A stretch of DNA of 64,000 nucleotides from Tellurirhabdus rosea. Its GTDB lineage: Bacteria; Bacteroidota; Bacteroidia; Cytophagales; Spirosomataceae. The notes under the pieces are model-generated. The model did not search any database, was not told the DNA's origin, and saw only the letters and a program-made list of their open reading frames with translations. Positions 16,896 through 24,877 of this stretch are shown here, piece after piece. The position numbers were made by a program, and so were the translations under genes. The first letter of the stretch is position 1. Each line of letters begins with the position of its first letter. The stretch lies in the NCBI RefSeq assembly GCF_026278345.1, contig NZ_CP111085.1:3179501-3243500 (forward strand), read 5' to 3'.

Positions 16896-17813
16896 ATGAA
16901 CCGTTTCCGCTTTATCCGACCGCTTGCCGCTCTGCTTACGCTTTTCGCCCAAATCGCCTTTGCCCGGCCCGCTGCCGACTCCCTCACCGTGGTCGCGCCC
17001 GGCGCCAAACCCCGGCAGGTTTCCCAGCAGTTTAAATTTACGGAAGGCCCCGCCGTGGATAAAAAGGGCAATATCTACTTCACCGACCAGCCCAACGACC
17101 ACATCTGGAAGTATGATACCGACGGCAATCTGTCCCTGTTTATGGAGAAAACGGGCCGCTCCAACGGCTTGTATATCGACAAAAAAGGCAACATCATCGC
17201 CTGCGCCGACGAAAAGAACGAACTCTGGTCCATCAATCCCAAAAACAAGGCGGTGACGGTGCTGCTGCCCGGCCAGTTCGAAGGCAAAAAATTTAACGGC
17301 CCCAACGACCTGTGGATCACGCCCAAAGGCGACATTTACTTCACCGACCCGTTCTACCCGCGCCCCTGGTGGACCCACAAAACGCCGGAACAGACCGGTC
17401 AGAAGGTCTTTTTTCTGAAAAAAGGCACCCAGACGCCCGTCGTTGTGGACGCCGCCCTGATGCAGCCCAACGGCATCGTCGGGACGCCGGACGGCAAGAC
17501 GCTGTACGTGGCCGATATCAGGGACAAGAAAACCTACAAATACCAGATCAACACCGACGGCAGCCTCGGCAACCGGCAGTTGTTCTGCGAAATGGGCTCC
17601 GACGGCATGACCCTCGACAGCCAGGGCAACCTGTACATCACCGGCCAGGGCGTCACGGTTTTTGACCCGTCCGGCCGAAAGCTCGGCAACATTCCCGTCC
17701 CGGCGGGCTGGACCGCCAACGTCTGTTTCGGCGGGAAAGACCGGAAAACGCTGTTCATCACGGCTTCCCAGTCGGTTTTTGTGTTACCCATGACCGTAAA
17801 AGGCGTCGAATAA
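16896..17813 (+). CDS. SMP-30/gluconolactonase family protein, exported
   Basis: A 305-residue six-bladed beta-propeller with an N-terminal signal peptide (LAALLTLFAQIAFARPAAD). Family motifs include FTEGPAVDKKGNIYFTDQ, a KFNGPNDLWITPKGDIYFTD metal-site segment, and PNGIVGTPDGKTLYVAD. Relatives hydrolyse sugar lactones or related esters using one divalent metal. It is followed 9 bases later by an aldose 1-epimerase gene, so an extracytoplasmic sugar-processing pair is plausible. Confidence 0.9.
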   Translation: MNRFRFIRPLAALLTLFAQIAFARPAADSLTVVAPGAKPRQVSQQFKFTEGPAVDKKGNIYFTDQPNDHIWKYDTDGNLSLFMEKTGRSNGLYIDKKGNIIACADEKNELWSINPKNKAVTVLLPGQFEGKKFNGPNDLWITPKGDIYFTDPFYPRPWWTHKTPEQTGQKVFFLKKGTQTPVVVDAALMQPNGIVGTPDGKTLYVADIRDKKTYKYQINTDGSLGNRQLFCEMGSDGMTLDSQGNLYITGQGVTVFDPSGRKLGNIPVPAGWTANVCFGGKDRKTLFITASQSVFVLPMTVKGVE

Positions 17814-17822
17814 AGGAGCTGT

Positions 17823-18944
<1,122 letters not shown>

Positions 18945-18947
18945 AGC

Positions 18948-19793
18948 TTACGGCGCCCGCTGGTAAACCCGCACGTAATCGACCTCGAAGCGGGTCGGGA
19001 AGCGGGTGCCCGTCGGGTCGCCGCCGTTGTCGCCGCCGATGGCCAGGTTGAGCATCAGGTAGTGCGGCTGGTGGAACGGGTTAAAGCCCGAGCCGTCGCG
19101 GTTGACCGTTTCGGACAGGCTCACTTCGTTGAGCAGTTCGTCGTCAACATACAACCGGATGGCCTTTTCATCCCAGTCCATGCGCCAGACGTGAAACTTC
19201 TTCGACCAGTCCGGGTCGCTGAACGACGAAACCGGCTTGCGGGGATCGCGCCAGACGGCCTTGTAGGGCTGTTCGGAACCCCAGGCCACGTTGGCCAGCA
19301 GCATTCCCCGGTAATATTCCATGATGTCGATTTCGCCGTTATGCGGCCACGGCTTCGATACGCCCAGTGTCCAGAAGGCGGGCCACAGCCCGGGGCTGGT
19401 GTCGATGCGGCCGCGCATTTCGAAGCGCCCGTATTGCCACTGGTGCAGTCCGGATGTTTTGAGGCTCGCGGCGGTGTAGTCGATGGCTTCCCGCTTTTCC
19501 CGCCAGTTCTGGCTGCCGGATTTATAGTTCGGATTAGGTTTGCGCTCTTTCCGGCCCTCGATTATCAGCTTTCCCCGGCGGACATACGCATTCTCGGGCT
19601 GGTACCACTGCAATTCGTTGTTGCGGACAAAGCCTTTTTCAAACGCCCAGTTTTTGGGATCCGGTGCGCCTTTCCGGTTGAATTCGTCGGCCCAGACGAG
19701 TTTGTAGGCCGGGTCAGTGGATTGGGCGAACGCCTGATTTGCCGTCACAAAAAGAAACAGCCCGAGAGCAGGAAACAGAAATGCTTTCTTCAT
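18948..19793 (-). CDS. Glycoside hydrolase family 16 (beta-glucanase type), secreted
   Basis: About 281 residues from the ATG at 19793, which begins a good signal peptide (KKAFLFPALGLFLFVTANQAFA); the frame extends 19 codons further without family similarity. The catalytic motif GEIDIMEYY contains the ExDxxE triad (nucleophile and acid/base) of GH16. Further family blocks are YKLVWADEFNRKG and FHVWRMDWDEKAIRLYVDD. Laminarin- or lichenan-type beta-1,3/1,4-glucan is the likely substrate. It is convergent with galM, 3 bases apart. Confidence 0.92.
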   Translation of the reverse strand: MKKAFLFPALGLFLFVTANQAFAQSTDPAYKLVWADEFNRKGAPDPKNWAFEKGFVRNNELQWYQPENAYVRRGKLIIEGRKERKPNPNYKSGSQNWREKREAIDYTAASLKTSGLHQWQYGRFEMRGRIDTSPGLWPAFWTLGVSKPWPHNGEIDIMEYYRGMLLANVAWGSEQPYKAVWRDPRKPVSSFSDPDWSKKFHVWRMDWDEKAIRLYVDDELLNEVSLSETVNRDGSGFNPFHQPHYLMLNLAIGGDNGGDPTGTRFPTRFEVDYVRVYQRAP

Positions 19794-19839
19794 ACGAATT
19801 GGAGAGCGGCCTGTGGGGACGCAGGCCGCGGGAACGGTG

Positions 19840-20970
19840 TTAGAGAACAAAAGAGAGAAAGGTGTCCTGATTTACCATTGTAAAAGTGGAGCCCGGGTAG
19901 TTCGCCGTCCACGAAGGAGGAACTTTTGCCTTCTTAGAACCATACTTGAATTCAAAACCCGAAAGTTGCCCGTTTGCCTCTTCCACATAATCCAGTTCGG
20001 CACCCGTGTAGGTTCGCCAGAAGTAAGCGTTGGCAAACTGGGCCGTATAGGCGTTTCGTTTGCGCCGTTCCGTAACCAGAAAGTTTTCCCACAAGGCTCC
20101 GACATCATTCCGCAGGTCCAGCGGCTGAAAATTATCAATCAGGACGTTTCGGATGCCCAGGTCGTAAAAGTAGATTTTGTCCATTTTACTGACCTCCTTC
20201 CGAAGATTCCGGCTAAAGCCCGACAACCGGAAGAGGACAAAGGCTTTTTCGAGCAGGTCGATGTAGGTGTTGACGGTTTCCTTGCTCATTCCCAGCGTAT
20301 TGCCAAGCTCGGCAGGCGATATTTCGGACCCAACCTGAAAGGCAAGCAGTTGCAACAGCTTTCGAAGGCGGTCGGCATACCGTAAGGACGCCATTTCAAG
20401 TACATCTTTGTACAGATAAGCTGACGACAGTTCGCGCAGGTACTGTATTTTGTTGGTCTCTCCGGGCTGCTGCAAGGTGTCGGGGTAAGACCCGAACCGC
20501 AGCAACTCGGGCAGTCGTTGCTGCAACTCAAAGCCGTTTTGCTGTTGCCTCAGTTCGCCTACTGAAACAGGAAAAAGTTCGTACGTCCACGTCCGTCCGG
20601 TAAGCGGTTCTTTTGTGCGGTTAGCAAGCTCAAAGGAAGACGACCCGGTCGCAATGATTTTCAGGTTCGGCAGGGCATCGTGCAGAATCTTTAGATTCAA
20701 GCCAATATCCGGAACACGCTGCGCTTCATCAATGAACAGCAGTTCGTATCCCTCCACCAGAAGCTGCATTTGCGTCAGGTCACGCGAGGAAAGGAGTGTT
20801 TGGTAACGCAGTTCGTCGGCACTGACCGAAAGTGACCGATGCGGCAACGTTTTGAGAAGTTCTTTTACCAACGTGGTCTTTCCCGCCTGCCTTGGTCCGT
20901 ACAGAATGATGATTTTACTCGATTCAAGCAGTCGCTCCCGGAGGGTATCAGTTAGTATCCGATGGATCAT
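19840..20970 (-). CDS. AAA ATPase with DUF4143 domain
   Basis: A 376-residue protein of the AAA_14/DUF4143 type. Walker A is YGPRQAGKTTLVKELL near residues 25-40, Walker B is LLFIDEAQRV, and sensor-like GSSSFELAN follows. The middle has a winged-helix-like stretch (ISPAELGNTLGMSKETVNTY), and the C-terminal DUF4143 region contains ENFLVTERRKR and FWRTYTGAELDYVEE, resembling a nuclease fold. These genes occur singly and in accessory regions, and the function is not established. A 25-base perfect inverted repeat lies just upstream. Confidence 0.9.
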   Translation of the reverse strand: MIHRILTDTLRERLLESSKIIILYGPRQAGKTTLVKELLKTLPHRSLSVSADELRYQTLLSSRDLTQMQLLVEGYELLFIDEAQRVPDIGLNLKILHDALPNLKIIATGSSSFELANRTKEPLTGRTWTYELFPVSVGELRQQQNGFELQQRLPELLRFGSYPDTLQQPGETNKIQYLRELSSAYLYKDVLEMASLRYADRLRKLLQLLAFQVGSEISPAELGNTLGMSKETVNTYIDLLEKAFVLFRLSGFSRNLRKEVSKMDKIYFYDLGIRNVLIDNFQPLDLRNDVGALWENFLVTERRKRNAYTAQFANAYFWRTYTGAELDYVEEANGQLSGFEFKYGSKKAKVPPSWTANYPGSTFTMVNQDTFLSFVL

Positions 20971-20978
20971 AAAAACGA

Positions 20979-21040
20979 ATTCGCTGATTTAGCGTGAAAT
21001 TAGCGAATAAGCTTTCTAATTTCACGCTAAATCAGCGAAT
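20979..21040. repeat. Perfect 25-base inverted repeat
   Basis: Arms 20979-21003 and 21016-21040 are perfect inverted repeats (unit begins ATTCGCTGATTTAGCGTG) around a 12-base spacer. It fills the gap between the ATPase start and the oxidoreductase stop, so it may terminate the upstream minus-strand gene. It has neither a GC-rich stem nor a terminal T tract. Confidence 0.9.
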
Positions 21041-21052
21041 CCATTAATAGAT

Positions 21053-22468
21053 TTATCCCAGAATCTTCATCGCTACCGGGTCCCAGCCGACGACTTTCTT
21101 CTGAGCGTAGCTCATGTTGCCGCACTGCGTCGGGCCGCAGGCGCGGAGGCCGAAGGTGGCGTCCTCAATGTTCGGTTTGCCTTCCCGAATAGAATTGAAG
21201 AAGTTCACAAAGTGCTCGTACCGGTCACCTTTGTAGTCTTTCGGCACCATGTATTTAAACTCCTTGGGGCCTTCCATCTCGGGTTTAGACGGATAAAGCT
21301 TGTTGTATTCGGCAACGTACAATTCCTTCTGGTCCTTCGGGAAATTATCAATCGACATCCCCGGCGCCTTCGGAAACTTGTTGCGGTGGACGAGCAGACT
21401 GTCCCAGCCGATGGCCAGATCGCCCTCGGTGCCCACGAGCCGGACGAGGTAATTGCCGCCCCCGCCGTCCACGAAATTCGAACGGGTCGTCAGGTTGAAG
21501 GCCGGGTGTTCGGCGGTCTGCGGGTAATCATAGACGCTGAGCTGGATGTCGGGCACGTCGCGGCCGTCTTTCCAGTAGCGCAGGCCACCGCTCGAATACA
21601 CGCGCTCGGGGCCTTTGGAGCCCGTGATGGTGTGCAGCGTCGTCAGCAGGTGAACGTACAGGTCGCCCGCAATGCCGGTGCCGTAGTCCATGTAGTTCCG
21701 CCAGCGGAAGAAGCGCAGCGGGTCCCAGGGCCGTTTGGGGGCGCTGCCGAGGTAGCGGTCCCAGTCCACGGTCTGCGGGGAAGCATCGGGCGGAATGGAA
21801 TATTGCCAGGCCCCCATGGCGCTGTGGCGGTCGTAGATGGCCTCGACGAAGACCAGTTCACCGATATCGCCGGCCTTGAGAAGTTCTTTGGCTTTGGAAA
21901 TGATGATGGACGAAGCAAACTGGCTGCCTACCTGAAACACCTTGCCCGTGTCTTTGGCGACTTTGATGAGCGTGTGCCCGTCGGGAACCTTCTGCACCAT
22001 CGGTTTTTCGCAGTAGACATGTTTGCCCTTCCGCATGGCGTCGGTCGAGATTTTTTCGTGCCAGTGGTCGGTGGTGGCGTTGACGACGGCGTCGATGTCG
22101 GGGCGTTCCAGCAGTTCGCGGTAATCGCGGGTGGTCATGATGCCTTCGCCCCAGAGTTCCTTGGCGCGGCGCAGGCGACCGTCGTAGAGGTCACAGGCGG
22201 CGACCATTTCCACGCCATCGACCTGAAGGGCCGTCTGCATATCGCCGATGCCCATGCCGCCGGTACCGATGAGGCCCATCCGGACTTTGGTATTGGCCGC
22301 GGTGCTGGCGTGATTTTTCACCAGATTCAGGTATTGCGGAGCGTTACCGGTGCCTGCCAGCGCGGCGGGTGCCGTCACGGCAGCGGTGCCGGCTAGGCCG
22401 AGGGTTTTGAGGAAGGAGCGGCGGGAAGAGGCCGTTGATTCTTCAGGGGTTAAGTCTACATTCTTCAC
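21053..22468 (-). CDS. Gfo/Idh/MocA family oxidoreductase, Tat-exported
   Basis: About 471 residues. The twin-arginine signal SSRRSFLKTLGLAGTAAVTA is followed by the NAD-binding RMGLIGTGGMGIGDM and the family motif YCEKPMVQKVPDG. Such exported members include sugar dehydrogenases and GH109-like glycosidases. The open frame reaches 22537, but GTG 22468 is preferred because it keeps a normal distance to the twin arginines and avoids overlap with the original end of the parE-like frame at 22485. A DUF1080 gene lies 1.4 kb upstream, hinting at a 3-keto-sugar pathway. Confidence 0.85.
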   Translation of the reverse strand: MKNVDLTPEESTASSRRSFLKTLGLAGTAAVTAPAALAGTGNAPQYLNLVKNHASTAANTKVRMGLIGTGGMGIGDMQTALQVDGVEMVAACDLYDGRLRRAKELWGEGIMTTRDYRELLERPDIDAVVNATTDHWHEKISTDAMRKGKHVYCEKPMVQKVPDGHTLIKVAKDTGKVFQVGSQFASSIIISKAKELLKAGDIGELVFVEAIYDRHSAMGAWQYSIPPDASPQTVDWDRYLGSAPKRPWDPLRFFRWRNYMDYGTGIAGDLYVHLLTTLHTITGSKGPERVYSSGGLRYWKDGRDVPDIQLSVYDYPQTAEHPAFNLTTRSNFVDGGGGNYLVRLVGTEGDLAIGWDSLLVHRNKFPKAPGMSIDNFPKDQKELYVAEYNKLYPSKPEMEGPKEFKYMVPKDYKGDRYEHFVNFFNSIREGKPNIEDATFGLRACGPTQCGNMSYAQKKVVGWDPVAMKILG

Positions 22469-22484
22469 AGGAAATACGACAGGA

Positions 22485-22772
22485 TTAAGGTTTGTAATTG
22501 CGGGATTGGTGGATGACTCGTTGGACGAGGACAACATCAGCGTCCAGAATTTCTTACATAACGCTATAATTTCCTTCGATCAGCTCCCGGAAGCGGGGAT
22601 TGCTTATTTCCGGGATTAGTCGTCCCATTTCAGGAAAAGAAGCTAACTGACCGGTTCGATGATAAAGGCGTTTGACCACCGCTTTGGCGTAAGTCAGCGA
22701 ATAGTTGGCGAGATATTCAGCAATGGCCTCAAGTTCAAGGGTAGCCGTTTCTGTCCAGATTACCTGAGCCAT
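22485..22772 (-). pseudogene. RelE/ParE-family toxin interrupted by a nonsense codon
   Basis: The first 72 codons (MAQVIWTETATLELEAIAEY and later RFRELIEGNYSVM) are a good ParE toxin start. The frame then meets TAA at 22554-22556. Reading on in the same frame gives 22 more codons (EILDADVVLVQRVIHQSRNY, then KP and stop at 22485), which is the typical C-terminal strand of the family. A tyrosine codon at this position would restore about 95 residues, so one base change explains the break. The toxin is probably dead or truncated. The start overlaps the antitoxin stop region. Confidence 0.85.
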
Positions 22773-22939
22773 TTTGCCAAACGATCGCTTACTTCCTCAT
22801 GGGTGAAGGTGCGACCCTGCCGCTGTTGCTCCCGGCCTTCGGCAAAACTTTGGAGCAGAATCAGCCGGTCCATGAACTCATCCAGCGAAAATTCGTCGGG
22901 CATTTCCTCCAGCGCTTTTCTGATCGCTTCTTTTGTCAT
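22760..22939 (-). CDS. Small antitoxin-like protein paired with the ParE-type gene
   Basis: A 59-residue frame: MTKEAIRKALEEMPDEFSLD, then a helical stretch rich in Glu, Gln and Arg, ending DRLAKWLR. Size, acidic helical character and a 13-base overlap with the following toxin frame fit an antitoxin of a ParDE/RelBE-type module. A perfect TATATTTG -7 box on the same strand lies 18 bases upstream of the ATG. With the partner toxin broken, it may now be an orphan. The exact antitoxin family is not recognised. Confidence 0.8.
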   Translation of the reverse strand: MTKEAIRKALEEMPDEFSLDEFMDRLILLQSFAEGREQQRQGRTFTHEEVSDRLAKWLR

Positions 22940-22956
22940 AAGGGAAACTGTTTACT

Positions 22957-22964
22957 CAAATATA
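22957..22964 (-). promoter_or_regulatory. -7 box of the antitoxin gene
   Basis: TATATTTG on the minus strand is a perfect match to TAnnTTTG, 17 bases upstream of the antitoxin start codon. No clear -33 TTG is seen. Confidence 0.5.
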
Positions 22965-22992
22965 GGAAAAAGGCTTTAGACCGAGGCGTATG

Positions 22993-23075
22993 TTCACCGC
23001 TTAAAATCCGTATCCGGCTTCTTCAGGTCGAGCTCTTTGATCCAGATGTTCCGGTACAGCACATCGTGGCCTTCG
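22993..23075 (-). pseudogene. 83-base duplicate of the 3' end of the DUF1080 gene
   Basis: Bases 22993-23075 match 23881-23963 with one mismatch in 83. The copied part encodes the last 27 or so residues of the DUF1080 hydrolase (LYRNIWIKELDLKKPDTDFK) and its stop. It has no start and is a gene scar. The two copies flank the segment with the PIN toxin-antitoxin pair, so either the cassette arrived by recombination through this sequence or a tandem DUF1080 copy was replaced. Confidence 0.92.
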
Positions 23076-23237
23076 ATCTGTCGTCGCCGGACCGAGTGTT
23101 TTGACAAAAAGAGACGAAGAGTTCCAAAATTCCTATGGCTATTTCAAATAGTGTAACCGAACACTTGAATACGGCTCACGACCTAGGCGAAATCCGGATT
23201 GCTTTAAAATTGTTATCTTCACAAAAACGAAGAATCT

Positions 23238-23468
23238 ATGACAGCAAGCTCGAAACTAACCAATCTTCAGGTGGAATTACTGCAAACGTTCGCTTACTCC
23301 TTACCCGATGAACAAATAGCGGAAATTCGGCAATTGCTGGCGCAGTACTTTCTGGATAAAGCGGATGCCGAAATGGACCGTCTCTGGCAGGAGAATGACT
23401 GGAACGAACAAACCGTTGACTCCTGGGCCAAAGGGCACGATCGCACCCCTTATAATCCGCAGCCATGA
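23238..23468 (+). CDS. Small protein, probable antitoxin of a PIN-domain toxin
   Basis: A 76-residue protein (LTNLQVELLQTFAYSLPDEQ, then AEIRQLLAQYF and DKADAEMDRLWQENDW). It is acidic and mostly helical, with no recognised DNA-binding fold by eye. Proteins of this shape commonly precede COG1569-type PIN genes. Its stop overlaps the start of the PIN gene (ATGA), which indicates translational coupling. Gap 22940-23237 upstream holds the antitoxin promoter, the DUF1080 scar and nothing else recognised. Confidence 0.8.
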   Translation: MTASSKLTNLQVELLQTFAYSLPDEQIAEIRQLLAQYFLDKADAEMDRLWQENDWNEQTVDSWAKGHDRTPYNPQP

Positions 23469-23872
23469 GGGTTGTGGTTGACACGAACGTTTTGCTGGCG
23501 GCATTACCGAAATCCTCTCGTTTCAGACCTATTATAACCGCATTGGTTGCGGGAAAAGTTGAACTCGTAGTCAGCACCGCAATCCTGCTGGAATATCAGG
23601 AAGTGTTGACCCGAAAGACCAACGAAATTGTTGCCAACAACTTTCTTGAATTCCTGACTAAACTACCCGGTGTCGTGCGCGTGGGAACTCCTTTTACATG
23701 GGGGCTCATCGCCGCAGACTTTGACGACAACAAATTTGTCGATGCCGGCTTGATTGCCGGAGCTGACTATGTTGTTACCTACGACGCTCACTTTCACGTG
23801 CTTGATCGGATAGACTTTCCAAGGCTGGCGGTTATCAATCCTGATGAATTTCTGGCCTTTTTAACAGCGTGA
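23465..23872 (+). CDS. PIN-domain toxin (VapC-like, COG1569 type)
   Basis: A 135-residue PIN-domain protein. Acidic metal-binding residues are visible in MRVVVDTNVLL (first Asp), ILLEYQEVLTRK (Glu), and AADFDDNKFVDAGLIAGADY (DDNK with following Asp), then VTYDAHF. These form the Mg-dependent RNase site of the family, which usually cleaves RNA. It overlaps the preceding antitoxin-like gene by four bases and appears intact. Confidence 0.9.
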   Translation: MRVVVDTNVLLAALPKSSRFRPIITALVAGKVELVVSTAILLEYQEVLTRKTNEIVANNFLEFLTKLPGVVRVGTPFTWGLIAADFDDNKFVDAGLIAGADYVVTYDAHFHVLDRIDFPRLAVINPDEFLAFLTA

Positions 23873-23881
23873 CCAGCGGCT

Positions 23882-24658
23882 TCACCGCTTAAAATCCGTA
23901 TCCGGCTTCTTCAGGTCGAGCTCCTTGATCCAGATGTTCCGGTACAGCACATCGTGGCCTTCGGCCTGGAGCTTGATGCCGCCGGGCGTATCGGTGATGC
24001 CTTTGCCGCCGTCGTTTCCGCCGTCGATGCCGGAGAACTTACCGCCCCAGACCTGGTTGATGGGCTGGTTGGTATGGACCTTCTGGCCGTTGAAATACAT
24101 CGTCACCATCGCCTTCTCGGTGCGGACGCCGTTTTCGAACCGCGCGGCCCGGAAAACAATGTCGTAGGCATTCCATTTTCCGATGCCGAGGTAAGCCCGG
24201 TAAGGGGAAGGCGTTTCGTTGATGACCGCTCCGATGCCGTGCGAGGTCGTGTCGCCGTCGAAAATCTGGATTTCGTACCGGTTCTGGAGGTAAACGCCGC
24301 TGTTGCCGCCCGGCTTGCTGACGTAGAATTCAACGTGCAGGCGGAAATCCCGGAACGGCTGCTTGGTCACGATGTCGGCGGCGCCGTACTTGCCCCCGGC
24401 CGCGGCGGGGTCGTTGCTGTTCATGACGGTTCCGGTACCGGCCGGGTCGGGCTGGATGGCCCATTTGATGGGTGGTTCGGCGGCAAGGCGCGGGCTGTTC
24501 CAGTACTGCCATTTTTCGTCCAGCATCTGCCGGGTGCCGTCGAAAAGCATCTGGGCGTCTTTCGGCTTTTTGGCCCCGATACCCACCTGGGCAGAAGCCG
24601 TGAAACCAAACGTGCAAAGCAGAACAAGCAGGGTGGGGAGGACGTACGTGCGTTTCAT
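23882..24658 (-). CDS. DUF1080 family protein (3-keto-disaccharide hydrolase type), exported
   Basis: About 258 residues from ATG 24658, which begins a signal peptide (MKRTYVLPTLLVLLCTFGFT, cleavage after ASAQ). The frame reads 40 codons further upstream, but that part is translated repeat DNA. The jelly-roll domain is shown by MLFDGTRQMLDEKWQYWN, FRDFRLHVEFYVSKPGGNSG and YEIQIFDGDTTSHGIGAVI. Family members hydrolyse 3-keto-glycosides in the periplasm. Its last 27 codons are duplicated at 22993-23075. Confidence 0.9.
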   Translation of the reverse strand: MKRTYVLPTLLVLLCTFGFTASAQVGIGAKKPKDAQMLFDGTRQMLDEKWQYWNSPRLAAEPPIKWAIQPDPAGTGTVMNSNDPAAAGGKYGAADIVTKQPFRDFRLHVEFYVSKPGGNSGVYLQNRYEIQIFDGDTTSHGIGAVINETPSPYRAYLGIGKWNAYDIVFRAARFENGVRTEKAMVTMYFNGQKVHTNQPINQVWGGKFSGIDGGNDGGKGITDTPGGIKLQAEGHDVLYRNIWIKELDLKKPDTDFKR

Positions 24659-24732
24659 GAAAAAGGAGTTTTTACGAAGTAAAAGAAAACGGTTAAAACC
24701 GTTGGCAACCAATTCGGTAGTGCGCCCCACAG

Positions 24733-24876
24733 CCCACGGTTTAAACCGTGGGCAATGTTTAAACCGTGGACAATTCAAACCGCGGGCAACGTTTAACCCG
24801 TGGGCAAATTAACCCGTGGACAATGTTTAAACTGTGGGCTGACGTGTAAACCGTGGGCAATGTTTAAACCGTGGGG
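24733..24876. repeat. Array of palindromic 18-base repeats (GTTTAAACCGTGGGCAAT)
   Basis: About eight degenerate copies of GTTTAAACCGTGGGCAAT are strung together with slightly different lengths. The first is a perfect 20-base palindrome CCCACGGTTTAAACCGTGGG at 24733-24752. A weaker related unit lies at 24688-24706. The array ends one base before the stop codon of the heparinase gene. A single related hairpin (CGGGCTAAAGCCCG) occurs at 36966. Copies are contiguous without unique spacers, so it is not CRISPR. Confidence 0.9.
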
Positions 24877-24877
24877 T

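Noticed and set aside
22469-22537. N-terminal extension of the Tat-exported Gfo/Idh protein
   Set aside because: Starting at 22537 would put 37 extra residues before the twin-arginine motif and overlap the original 3' end of the parE-like frame. The GTG at 22468 fits better.
22485-23963. Insertion sequence or genomic island with its own integrase
   Set aside because: Only toxin-antitoxin genes and a duplicated gene end are seen. No transposase, integrase or tRNA target is present.
24733-24876. CRISPR array
   Set aside because: The units are contiguous degenerate palindromes without unique spacers of constant length, and no cas gene is in the window.
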